DNA from: Pseudomonadota bacterium
GTDB lineage: Bacteria; Pseudomonadota; Gammaproteobacteria; Burkholderiales; Thiobacillaceae
Assembly: GCA_030836725.1 (NCBI GenBank)
Contig: JAUPLV010000051.1
Span: forward strand, 1-13,379
Reading direction: 5' to 3'
DNA: 13,379 nucleotides
A program made the translations under genes and the position numbers. A model generated the notes under the pieces. The model made no database searches. It worked only from the letters and a program-made list of their open reading frames with translations, and was not told where the DNA came from. Positions 1 through 6,365 of the stretch are shown here, in pieces. Within the stretch, counting starts at the first letter, position 1. Every line of letters starts with the position of its first letter.

Positions 1-132
1 CTTCTCGCCCAGCGCCGGCAGGTTGTAGAAGGTGCTCATCGGCACGTCGATTTCGTAGCCGACGCCGTTGCAGTCGACCAGCACCTGCGGGGGCTGCTTG
101 GCGGCGAGAATGCCGGTGATGCGGCCGATCAT
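1..132 (-). CDS. ruvA: Holliday junction branch-migration protein RuvA, N-terminal 44 codons (cut by window edge)
   Basis: RuvA forms tetramers that bind the four-way Holliday junction and, with the RuvB motor, drive branch migration before RuvC cuts. The visible part starts MIGRITGILAAKQPP and continues through VDCNGVGYEIDVPM, which is the family's N-terminal OB-fold domain. The start at 132 is chosen because family members begin MIGRI and a GGAT lies 8 bases upstream; an in-frame ATG three codons earlier (141) is less likely. It follows ruvC by 54 bases on the same strand, the usual ruvC-ruvA order. The rest of the gene, and probably ruvB, lie outside the window to the left. The identification is firm. 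Confidence 0.95.
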   Translation of the reverse strand, partial: MIGRITGILAAKQPPQVLVDCNGVGYEIDVPMSTFYNLPALGEK

Positions 133-186
133 GGGGCGCATCCATTCAAAACAGCGTTGCCTATCATCTGGAATCCTTTTTTAGGT

Positions 187-705
187 TCATACCAGCCGTC
201 CGCCCTTGACGCGATAGCCGGCGGTGGATTGCGCGCCCAGCCGGCTGCCGTGCGCATGGGCGATGGCGCAGGCGAGCGCGTCGGCAGCGTCGGCGGTGGG
301 CGCGGCAGGCAGGTTCAGCAGGCGTTTAACCATTTCCTGCACCTGTTCCTTGGCCGCCTTGCCATGGCCGACCACCGCCTGCTTGATTTGCAGCGCGGTA
401 TATTCAGCGACCATGAGGTCGCGCGATACGGCGGCGCAGATCGCGGCGCCGCGCGCCTGTCCGAGCAGCAGCGTCGATTGCGGGTTGACGTTGACGAAGA
501 CGATTTCGACCGCGCAGGTGTCGGGCTGATAGCTTGCGATCACCTCGTTGAGGCCGGCGAACAGCACACCAAGACGTTGCGGCAATGTTCCCTCGCCGCT
601 TTTGACGACCCCGCTGGCGACGTAGGCCAGCTTCTGGCCGGTCTGCTCGATCACGCCGAAGCCGGTGAGGCGCAGGCCGGGGTCGATGCCGAGAATTCGG
701 CTCAA
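187..705 (-). CDS. ruvC: Crossover junction endodeoxyribonuclease RuvC, TTG start
   Basis: RuvC is the dimeric, metal-dependent nuclease that nicks Holliday junctions symmetrically after RuvAB migration. The reading gives 172 residues, the normal family length (about 173). All four acidic catalytic residues are visible: the first Asp in ILGIDPGLRLTGFG (D8), the Glu in AVEIVFVNVNPQS, and two Asp in the ADAADALA motif near the C-terminus. No ATG is available at the right place. The TTG at 705 has a GGAG 8 bases upstream and gives the expected N-terminus (M)SRILGIDPG; a GTG at 711 is the alternative but leaves only 2 bases after the GGAG. The frame stays open upstream to 954, but that extension is unrelated to RuvC. 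The TTG overlaps the TGA of the preceding toxin stump (TTGA), so translation is probably coupled by termination and re-initiation. Confidence 0.93.
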   Translation of the reverse strand: MSRILGIDPGLRLTGFGVIEQTGQKLAYVASGVVKSGEGTLPQRLGVLFAGLNEVIASYQPDTCAVEIVFVNVNPQSTLLLGQARGAAICAAVSRDLMVAEYTALQIKQAVVGHGKAAKEQVQEMVKRLLNLPAAPTADAADALACAIAHAHGSRLGAQSTAGYRVKGGRLV

Positions 706-794
706 GGCCACAACTCCAAGCTCGATCCCGGATAGGCTTCCTGCAAGAAAGGCGCAAGGCGTCTGGACAGATTTTCGTCCAGCAGCAATTTCAT
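702..794 (-). pseudogene. Truncated DUF5615 (PIN-like) toxin, 30-codon remnant
   Basis: This short frame is a stump of a DUF5615 PIN-like toxin, the usual partner of DUF433 antitoxins. It begins MKLLLDENLSRRLAPFLQEA, which carries the LLDENLS metal-binding start typical of the family, runs to YPGSS, and then switches to LELWP and a stop. Intact members are roughly 110 residues, so about three quarters, including the later acidic residues, are missing. Its ATG overlaps the antitoxin stop (ATGA, 791-794), as in intact operons of this type. Its own TGA overlaps the ruvC TTG by three bases. The junction lies around 717-720, where toxin similarity stops. The peptide is unlikely to be active as a nuclease, but it may still be translated and feed ribosomes into ruvC. 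The family assignment rests on remembered sequences. Confidence 0.8.
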
Positions 795-1015
795 CCGTGT
801 ACCGATAAAAGCTGGCGCTCACGGTCCGCGGCAAAGGCGAGACAGGCACGAATATCAGCCGCTTCGAGTTCGGGGAAATCGGCAAGAATCGCCTCGTTGG
901 ACTGCCCTGCCGCCAGCATTTCCAGCACGTCGTAGACTGTGATTCTGAGTCCACGGATACAGGGCTTGCCGCCGCGCTTGCCGGGCTCGGAAGTGATACG
1001 ACCGTGGTAATCCAT
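791..1015 (-). CDS. DUF433 family antitoxin-type protein, probably orphaned
   Basis: This 74-residue protein belongs to the DUF433 family, small helix-turn-helix proteins that act as antitoxins and DNA-binding autorepressors of DUF5615 PIN-like toxins. The family pattern is clear: RITSEPGKRGGKPCIRGLRI near the N-terminus, then TVYDVLEMLAAGQSNEAIL, the helical recognition region, and DFPELEAADIRACLAFA at the end. A strong ribosome-binding site (AAGGAAGGGGG, about 5 bases before the ATG) supports the start. It lies 33 bases after yebC and overlaps the toxin stump by 4 bases, all on one strand. The gene looks intact although its toxin is truncated. It could survive as a solitary repressor or simply because it keeps the yebC-ruvC operon readable. 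Confidence 0.88.
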   Translation of the reverse strand: MDYHGRITSEPGKRGGKPCIRGLRITVYDVLEMLAAGQSNEAILADFPELEAADIRACLAFAADRERQLLSVHG

Positions 1016-1048
1016 GCGTGCCCCCTTCCTTCGTTCTGGCTCTGGATT

Positions 1049-1780
1049 TTACTCCGGCAATACGGCGTTGGTGTAGACCTCCTGCACGTCGTCGAGGCTT
1101 TCGAGGGCGTCCAGAATCTTCTGCATCTTCACCGCGTCGTCGCCCGCGAGTTCCGTTTCCACCTCGGGGCGCATGGTGATTTCGGCGACCGCCGGCTTGA
1201 ACCCGGCTTTCTCCAGCGCTTCCTTCACCGCCTCGAAGGCCTTGGGATCGGGCGAGGTCAGCACCTCGATCGAGCCGTCCTCGTTGGGGATGATGTCGTC
1301 GGCGCCGGCATCGAGCGCGGTTTCCATCACCGCTTCCTCGCTGGCGCCCGGCTCCAGGATGATCTGGCCGCAGTGCTTGAACTGGAACGCGACGCAGCCG
1401 TCGGTGCCCATGTTGCCGCCGTGCTTGACGAAGGCGTGGCGCACGTCGGCGACGGTACGCACCTTGTTGTCGGTCAGGCAGTCGACCATCACCGCGACGC
1501 CGCCGATGCCGTAGCCTTCGTAGCGCGCTTCCTCGTAGTTCACGCCTTCGAGCTGGCCGGTGCCACGCTTGACCGCACTCTCGATGTTGTCTTTCGGCAA
1601 CGACTCGGCCTTGCCTTTCTCGATCGCCAGCCGCAGGCGTGGGTTCATCGCGGGATCGCCGCCGCCCATTTTGGCGGCCACGGTGATTTCCTTGATAAGC
1701 TTGGTGAAGATCTTGCCGCGCTTGGCATCCTGGCGCCCCTTGCGGTGCTGGATGTTGGCCCACTTCGAATGTCCTGCCAT
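1049..1780 (-). CDS. yebC: YebC/PmpR family protein (TACO1-like)
   Basis: This is a 243-residue member of the YebC/PmpR/TACO1 family, cytoplasmic proteins described as transcriptional regulators and, more recently, as helpers of ribosomes stalled on proline stretches. The start MAGHSKWANIQHRKGRQDAK is the family signature, and the three-domain length is normal (about 240-250). The acidic middle segment (GADDIIPNEDGSIEVLTSP) and C-terminal IDALESLDDVQEVYTN-like region (here LDALESLDDVQEVYTNAVLP) are typical. It heads the leftward operon that includes the antitoxin gene, ruvC and ruvA; yebC-ruvC linkage is common in proteobacteria. It diverges from the ROK kinase gene with only 44 bases between the chosen starts, so the two promoters must overlap that gene's 5' end. 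Confidence 0.96.
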   Translation of the reverse strand: MAGHSKWANIQHRKGRQDAKRGKIFTKLIKEITVAAKMGGGDPAMNPRLRLAIEKGKAESLPKDNIESAVKRGTGQLEGVNYEEARYEGYGIGGVAVMVDCLTDNKVRTVADVRHAFVKHGGNMGTDGCVAFQFKHCGQIILEPGASEEAVMETALDAGADDIIPNEDGSIEVLTSPDPKAFEAVKEALEKAGFKPAVAEITMRPEVETELAGDDAVKMQKILDALESLDDVQEVYTNAVLPE

Positions 1781-1814
1781 GTCGGTTCCAACGCAAAAAT
1801 TTGAATAGCCGGAG

Positions 1815-1820
1815 ATTTTA
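1815..1820 (-). promoter_or_regulatory. Possible -10 box for the yebC operon
   Basis: TAAAAT on the minus strand lies 34 bases before the yebC ATG, inside the start region of the divergent kinase gene. No good -35 hexamer is seen at 16-18 bases, so the call rests on the -10 match and its position alone. Confidence 0.25.
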
Positions 1821-1824
1821 CACC

Positions 1825-2817
1825 GTGGCTCCCACTCTACGTTTAGGCGTCGACCTCGGCGGCACCAAAATCGAACTGATCGCGCTCGACGGCGGCGGCC
1901 ATGAAATCCTGCGCCGCCGCGTTCAGACCCCGCAGGACGATTACCTCGCCACCGTCGCCGCGGTCGCCGCGCTGGTGCATCAGGCCGAAGTCGAACTCGG
2001 GCAGCGCGGCAGCATCGGCATCGGCACCCCTGGCGCCGTCTCGCCCGCCAGCGGCCGGATGAAGAACTGCAACTCGACCTGCCTCAACGGCCGGCCGCTG
2101 CAGGAGGACCTCGAACGCGCGCTGAACCGGAACGTGCGGCTGGCCAACGACGCCAACTGCCTGGCGCTGTCGGAAGCCGTCGATGGTTCCGCCGCCGGGG
2201 CCGAAACCGTGTTCGGCGTCATCCTCGGCACCGGCGTCGGCGGCGGCGTGGCGGTGCGCGGCCATGTGCTGAACGGCGCCAACGCCATCGCCGGCGAATG
2301 GGGGCACTCGCCGCTGCCCTACTTCCAGTTCGCCCACGCCCAGGCCGACCGCGCCTCCACCGGACAGCACCCCGCCACCGGAGAGGCCATCCTGCACCCC
2401 TGGCCGAGCCCGCGCGAACTCGACGCCGCGCCGCCCTGCTACTGCGGCAAGAAAGGTTGCATCGAAACCTGGCTCTCCGGCCCGGCGCTCGCCGCCGACC
2501 ATGTGCGCTACGGCGGCGAAGACCTACCCGCGCACGAGATCGCGCAGCTGGCGAACGCCGGCTACGGCCCTTGCAGCGCGACGCTGGCGCGCTACGAGGA
2601 GCGGCTGGCGCGCGCGCTGGCCGGCGTCATCAACCTGCTCGACCCCGACGTCATCGTGCTCGGCGGCGGCCTGTCCAACATCGCCCGGCTGTACGACACC
2701 GTGCCGCGACTTTGGCCGCGCTACGTGTTTTCAGACCGCGTCGACACCCGGCTGGTGCCGCCGAAATTCGGCGATTCCAGCGGTGTGCGCGGAGCGGCGT
2801 GGCTGTGGAACAATTAA
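1825..2817 (+). CDS. mak: ROK family sugar kinase, fructokinase (Mak)-like
   Basis: The protein resembles Escherichia coli Mak, which phosphorylates fructose (and more weakly mannose) with ATP. With the GTG start it has 330 residues. Visible motifs are the phosphate-binding GVDLGGTKIE (residues 8-17), catalytic Asp109 in LANDANCLALSEAVDG, the second phosphate loop ILGTGVGGGVA (133-143), and the zinc site made by His161 (GEWGHSPLP) and the CYCGKKGCIE motif (C205, C207, C212). The C-terminus DSSGVRGAAWLW also matches Mak. The GTG at 1825 is preferred because GGAG lies 10 bases upstream; a TTG at 1801 in the same frame has no clear site. The stretch between His161 and Cys205 is about 25 residues longer than I recall for E. 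coli Mak. Fructose specificity is inferred from similarity; glucokinase activity is possible. Confidence 0.87.
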   Translation: MAPTLRLGVDLGGTKIELIALDGGGHEILRRRVQTPQDDYLATVAAVAALVHQAEVELGQRGSIGIGTPGAVSPASGRMKNCNSTCLNGRPLQEDLERALNRNVRLANDANCLALSEAVDGSAAGAETVFGVILGTGVGGGVAVRGHVLNGANAIAGEWGHSPLPYFQFAHAQADRASTGQHPATGEAILHPWPSPRELDAAPPCYCGKKGCIETWLSGPALAADHVRYGGEDLPAHEIAQLANAGYGPCSATLARYEERLARALAGVINLLDPDVIVLGGGLSNIARLYDTVPRLWPRYVFSDRVDTRLVPPKFGDSSGVRGAAWLWNN

Positions 2818-2882
2818 GACGAACGCAGCAGGCAGACATCCGAACCCGCTAGAATTCCACCATCACGTCCACGGGAACCGTC

Positions 2883-4385
2883 ATGACCGACCCCTTGCTC
2901 ATCGCCAAGAACGCCGCCACCGATCTTCACCTGCTGCCGCAGATGGCCAACCGCCACGGCCTCATCACCGGCGCCACCGGCACCGGCAAGACGGTCACCC
3001 TGCAGACGCTGGCCGAGCATTTTTCCGCTATCGGCGTACCGTGTTTCATGTCGGACGTGAAAGGCGACCTGTCGGGCATATCGCAGCCGGGTGGCGGCAA
3101 TGCCAAGGTGGCCGAGCGGGTCGAAATGCTGAAACTGGAAGGCTTCGAGCATCGGGGCTACCCGGTCACCCTGTGGGATCCCTTCGGCGAGGCCGGGCAT
3201 CCGGTCCGCGCCACCATTTCCGACATGGGACCGCTGCTGCTGGGACGCATGCTGGACCTGAACGAAACCCAGAGCGGCGTGCTGAATCTGGTGTTCAAGG
3301 TGGCGGACGACAGCGGCCTGCTGCTGCTCGACCTGAAGGACCTGCGCACCATGCTCGCCTTCGTCGGCGACAACGCCAGGCAGTTCACCACCGATTACGG
3401 CAATGTTTCGGCCGCCTCCATCGGCGCCATCCAGCGCGGACTGCTGGCGCTGGAATCGCAGGGCGGCGAGCGGATCTTCGGCGAACCGATGCTCAACATC
3501 GCCGACCTGATCCAGACCGACCGCGGACTCGGCGTCATCAACATCCTGTCGGCCGACCGGCTGATGCAGTCGCCCAAGATGTACGCCACGCTGCTGCTGT
3601 GGCTGCTGGCCGAACTGTTCGAGAACCTGCCCGAGGCGGGCGACCTCGACAAGCCCAAACTGGTGTTCTTCTTCGACGAGGCGCACCTGCTGTTCACCGG
3701 TGCGCCCGACGCGCTGGTGGAAAAGATCGAGCAGGTGGTGCGGCTGATCCGCTCCAAGGGCGTCGGCGTGTATTTCGTCACCCAGAACCCGGCCGACGTG
3801 CCGGACAAGGTGCTGTCGCAGCTCGGCAACCGGGTGCAGCATGCGCTGCGCGCATTCTCGCCGCGCGACCAGAAAGCGGTCAGGGCCGCGGCCGAAACCA
3901 TGCGCGACAACCCGAACCTGGACGAAGCCACCGTCATCACCGAACTCGGCGTGGGCGAGGCGCTGGTGTCCTTCCTCGACGCCAAGGGCCGCCCCGGCGT
4001 GGTCGAGCGCGCCTACATCGTGCCGCCGCGGGGGCAGATCGGCCCGATCACCGACGCCCAGCGCCAGCAACTGATGCGGGACTCGCTGGTGGCCGGCGTC
4101 TACGACAAGGCAGTCGATCGCGAGTCCGCCCACGAAATCCTCAAGGCGCGCGCCGAGCAGGCGGCGCAAGCGGCGGCGGCGGAAACCGAGGCAAAGCAGC
4201 AAGCCAAGGCCGCCGCCAAACCAGCAGCGGATGGCGGTGGACTGGGGGACATTCTCGGCGGCGTCGGCCGCCGCGAAGGCGCGGTCGAGGCGATGGCGAA
4301 ATCCGCCGCCCGTTCCATCGGCAGCCAGGTCGGCCGCGCCATCATTCGCGGCGTCCTTGGCAGCATTTTCGGCGGCAAGCGCTGA
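2883..4385 (+). CDS. DUF853 (YjgR/HerA-type) P-loop ATPase
   Basis: This 500-residue protein matches the DUF853 family, whose E. coli member YjgR has the same length. These are HerA/FtsK-superfamily ATPases, probably hexameric, whose cellular role is still unclear. The Walker A motif GATGTGKT is at residues 30-37, the Walker B run VFFFDEAH at 261-268, and a sensor-like TQNPADVP at 300-307. MSDVKGDLSGISQPGGGN (56-73) is the family's other hallmark. Residues about 410-445 are rich in Ala, Glu, Gln and Lys and should form a long helix or coiled coil; the last part is Gly/Arg rich. It starts 65 bases after the kinase gene on the same strand. A TAGAAT at 2850 could be a -10 box, so it may have its own promoter. 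No signal peptide or membrane segment is seen. Confidence 0.93.
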   Translation: MTDPLLIAKNAATDLHLLPQMANRHGLITGATGTGKTVTLQTLAEHFSAIGVPCFMSDVKGDLSGISQPGGGNAKVAERVEMLKLEGFEHRGYPVTLWDPFGEAGHPVRATISDMGPLLLGRMLDLNETQSGVLNLVFKVADDSGLLLLDLKDLRTMLAFVGDNARQFTTDYGNVSAASIGAIQRGLLALESQGGERIFGEPMLNIADLIQTDRGLGVINILSADRLMQSPKMYATLLLWLLAELFENLPEAGDLDKPKLVFFFDEAHLLFTGAPDALVEKIEQVVRLIRSKGVGVYFVTQNPADVPDKVLSQLGNRVQHALRAFSPRDQKAVRAAAETMRDNPNLDEATVITELGVGEALVSFLDAKGRPGVVERAYIVPPRGQIGPITDAQRQQLMRDSLVAGVYDKAVDRESAHEILKARAEQAAQAAAAETEAKQQAKAAAKPAADGGGLGDILGGVGRREGAVEAMAKSAARSIGSQVGRAIIRGVLGSIFGGKR

Positions 4386-4394
4386 CGCTCGCCC

Positions 4395-4419
4395 TATCGC
4401 GGCTAAAGCCGCTCCCACA
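4395..4419 (-). repeat. REP-like palindrome, copy 1
   Basis: On the minus strand this reads TGTGGGAGCGGCTTTAGCCG followed by CGATA. It has a conserved TGTGGGA head, then a 6-bp stem (GCGGCT/AGCCGC) with a 2-base loop. This is the form of REP elements common in Pseudomonas and other proteobacteria that are mobilised by RAYT-type transposases. It lies 9 bases after the DUF853 stop and could also help end transcription from either side. Confidence 0.7.
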
Positions 4420-4442
4420 AAACCCACGCGCTTGCGTTATCT

Positions 4443-4468
4443 GGAGCCCCCTTACGGGTGCTCCCACA
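4443..4468 (-). repeat. REP-like palindrome, copy 2
   Basis: On the minus strand it starts TGTGGGAGCACCCGTAAGGG and closes with GGCTCC. It shares the TGTGGGAGC head with copy 1 and has the same orientation. The stem GGAGC/GCTCC continues through CCC/GGG with one mismatch. It lies 17 bases past the trpC stop. No run of T follows, so it is a poor classical terminator. Confidence 0.55.
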
Positions 4469-4485
4469 CGCCTTTTGCTTGTGGG

Positions 4486-5331
4486 TCAGGCGAACAGCCG
4501 CGCCAGTTCGGCGCCCGGATCGGCGGCGCGCATGAACGCCTCGCCGACCAGAAAGCCGTTGACCCGATGACCGCGCATCCTGGCCACGTCCGCGGGCGCG
4601 AGGATGCCGGACTCGGTGATGACAATGCGGTCGTCGCCGATTTTCGGCAATAGCGCCAGCGTGGTGTCGAGGCTGACCTCGAAGGTTCGCAGGTTGCGGT
4701 TGTTGATGCCCTGCAGCGGCGTCTTCAGACACAGCGCGGCATCGAGTTCCTCGGCGTTGTGCGACTCCACCAGCACCGCCATGCCCAGCTCGAACGCCAG
4801 CGCTTCCAGCGCCTGCATTTTCCTTAAATCAAACCCATCACCCTCTCCCCTCAAGGAACCTCGGTGCCCCGAAGGGGTAGAGGGGGTAAATGCGGCAACG
4901 ATCAGCAGAATGCAGTCCGCCCCCATCGCGCGCGCTTCGTAGACCTGGTAGGGGTCGATGATGAAATCCTTGCGCAGCACCGGCAGCGCGCACGCGGCGC
5001 GCGCCTCGACCAGATAGTCGGCGCAGCCCTGGAAATAGTCGCGGTCGGTGAGAACGGAGAGACACGCGGCGCCGCCCTTTTCATAGCTGGCGGCAATCTC
5101 GGCCGGCCTGAAATCGGGGCGGATCACGCCTTTCGACGGGCTGGCCTTCTTGATTTCGGCGATCACCGCGGGCTGCCCGACGGCGATCTTCGCGCGCAGC
5201 GCGCCGACGAAGTCGCGCGGCGGCAGCGCCGCCTCGGCCTGCGCACGCATCTCCGCAAGCGGCACCTTCACCTGTCCCGCGGCAATTTCCTCGCGCTTGG
5301 TGGCGAGGATCTTTTCAAGAATGTCCGACAT
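4486..5331 (-). CDS. trpC: Indole-3-glycerol phosphate synthase TrpC with a 19-residue in-frame insertion
   Basis: TrpC converts carboxyphenylamino-deoxyribulose phosphate to indole-3-glycerol phosphate, the fourth pathway-specific step to tryptophan. The product is 281 residues; relatives have about 262. Active-site residues are present: E59 and K61 (AEIKKASPSKG), K121 (VLRKDFIIDPYQ), E189 (LVESHN), the Asn of INNRN (210-211) and S241 (TESGI). The extra residues are 149-167, between strand 4 (CILLIVAAF) and helix 4 (DLRKMQALEAL), on the catalytic side of the barrel. Removing them gives VAAFDLRKMQALEALAFELG, which aligns without a gap to normal TrpC. The start at 5331 gives the usual MSDILEKILATKREEI and lies 2 bases after the trpD stop. 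Because the frame and all catalytic residues are kept, I expect a functional enzyme. Confidence 0.93.
   Translation of the reverse strand: MSDILEKILATKREEIAAGQVKVPLAEMRAQAEAALPPRDFVGALRAKIAVGQPAVIAEIKKASPSKGVIRPDFRPAEIAASYEKGGAACLSVLTDRDYFQGCADYLVEARAACALPVLRKDFIIDPYQVYEARAMGADCILLIVAAFTPSTPSGHRGSLRGEGDGFDLRKMQALEALAFELGMAVLVESHNAEELDAALCLKTPLQGINNRNLRTFEVSLDTTLALLPKIGDDRIVITESGILAPADVARMRGHRVNGFLVGEAFMRAADPGAELARLFA
4831..4887. repeat. 57-base palindromic element inserted in frame in trpC
   Basis: The insert is an imperfect inverted repeat. On the plus strand CCCTCTCCCC (4841-4850) pairs with GGGG (4874-4877) and AGAGGG (4879-4884), with a single T bulge at 4878. Inside it, CCTCGG (4859-4864) can pair with CCG-AAGG around 4869-4875 in an alternative fold. 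The element is flanked by AAA on both sides (4831-4833 and 4888-4890), compatible with a 3-base target duplication. At 57 bases it is a multiple of three with no stop in the trpC frame. It is unrelated to the two TGTGGGAGC repeats beyond trpC. The boundaries are inferred from the TrpC alignment and are uncertain by a few bases. Confidence 0.75.
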
Positions 5332-5333
5332 GC

Positions 5334-6365
5334 TCAGCCGCCCGCACCGCGATTGGAGAATTCGACCAGCTGCGCGAGCTTCTTGCGCGCCGCGCCGCTC
5401 GCGATCGACGCGCGCGCCATTTCGATGCCCTCGCCCAGCGTGGCGGCGCGGTCGGCGACGTAGATCGCGGCACCGGCGTTGAGCAGCACGATATCGCGCG
5501 CCGGCCCCGGCAGTCCGTCCAGCACGGCGAGCAACATGTCCTTGGCCTGCGTCGCGTCCCACACCTTGAGCGCCGCGCTGTCGCAGGTCTCGAGCCCGAA
5601 CTCGCGCGGATGGATGCTGTATTCGGTGACCTCGCCGTCCTTCAGTTCGCCAATCAGCGTCTCGCCGGCGAGCGTGATCTCATCCATGCCGTCGGAGCCG
5701 TGCACCACCATCACGTGGTGGCTGCCGAGCCGCTGCAGCACGCGCACGAGGATGCCGACGAGGTCGGGGTGGAACACGCCCAGCAGCTGGTGCGGCGCGC
5801 CAGCCGGGTTGGTCAGCGGGCCGAGGATGTTGAAGATCGTGCGCACACCAAGCTCCTTGCGCACGGGTGCGGCATGCTTCATCGCACCGTGGAACTTCGG
5901 CGCGAACATGAAACCGATGCCGATCGCATCGATGCTCGCCGCCACTTGCCCGGGAGCGAGGTCGAGGTTCACGCCCAGTGCCTCCAACACGTCGGCGCTG
6001 CCGCTCGTCGACGACACCGAGCGCCCGCCGTGCTTGGCCACGCGCGCGCCGGCCGCCGCGGCAACAAAGGCGGCGGTGGTCGAGATGTTGAAAGTGTGCG
6101 CGGCATCGCCGCCGGTACCGCAGGTGTCGACCAGGTTCGCGCTGGCCTGCGTCGGTACCTTGGTGGCGAACTCGCGCATCACCTGCGCCGCCGCGGCAAT
6201 CTCGCCGATGGTCTCCTTCTTCACCCGCAGGCCGGTGATGATGCCGGCGATCTGCACCGGCGTGAGCTCGCCGCTCATGATCTGGCGCATCAGCGACAGC
6301 ATCTCGTCGTGGAAGATTTCGCGCTGCTCGACCAACCGGGCCAGCGCCTGCTGCGGCGTGATCAT
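5334..6365 (-). CDS. trpD: Anthranilate phosphoribosyltransferase TrpD
   Basis: TrpD transfers phosphoribose from PRPP to anthranilate, the second step of tryptophan synthesis. The 343 residues begin MITPQQALARLVEQREIFHD, with the helical N-terminal domain. The PRPP/pyrophosphate loop is VDTCGTGGDAAHTFNIST, and the KHGGRSVSSTSGSADVLEAL motif follows. The later FNILGPLTNPAG and VVHGSDGMDEIT motifs, which bind anthranilate and metal, are also intact. The length matches the family. The ATG at 6365 overlaps the trpG stop by 4 bases (ATGA), which fixes the start and implies translational coupling. trpC begins 2 bases downstream. Confidence 0.97.
   Translation of the reverse strand: MITPQQALARLVEQREIFHDEMLSLMRQIMSGELTPVQIAGIITGLRVKKETIGEIAAAAQVMREFATKVPTQASANLVDTCGTGGDAAHTFNISTTAAFVAAAAGARVAKHGGRSVSSTSGSADVLEALGVNLDLAPGQVAASIDAIGIGFMFAPKFHGAMKHAAPVRKELGVRTIFNILGPLTNPAGAPHQLLGVFHPDLVGILVRVLQRLGSHHVMVVHGSDGMDEITLAGETLIGELKDGEVTEYSIHPREFGLETCDSAALKVWDATQAKDMLLAVLDGLPGPARDIVLLNAGAAIYVADRAATLGEGIEMARASIASGAARKKLAQLVEFSNRGAGG

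Noticed and set aside
706..954. N-terminal extension of the ruvC frame
   Set aside because: It overlaps the antitoxin and toxin-stump frames, does not resemble RuvC, and would make the protein far longer than the family.
2814..4427. Minus-strand open frame of 537 codons opposite DUF853
   Set aside because: It is antisense to a clear 500-residue ATPase with intact Walker motifs; the His/Gln/Gly-rich product has no recognisable domain.
2501..4570. Very long plus-strand open frame of 689 codons
   Set aside because: It covers the ROK and DUF853 genes in another frame; the product is Arg/Ala/Pro rich without motifs, as expected of a shadow frame in GC-rich DNA.
4841..4884. Reading the trpC palindrome as a transcription terminator or attenuator
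   Set aside because: It sits in the middle of the coding frame, keeps the frame open and has no following T-run.
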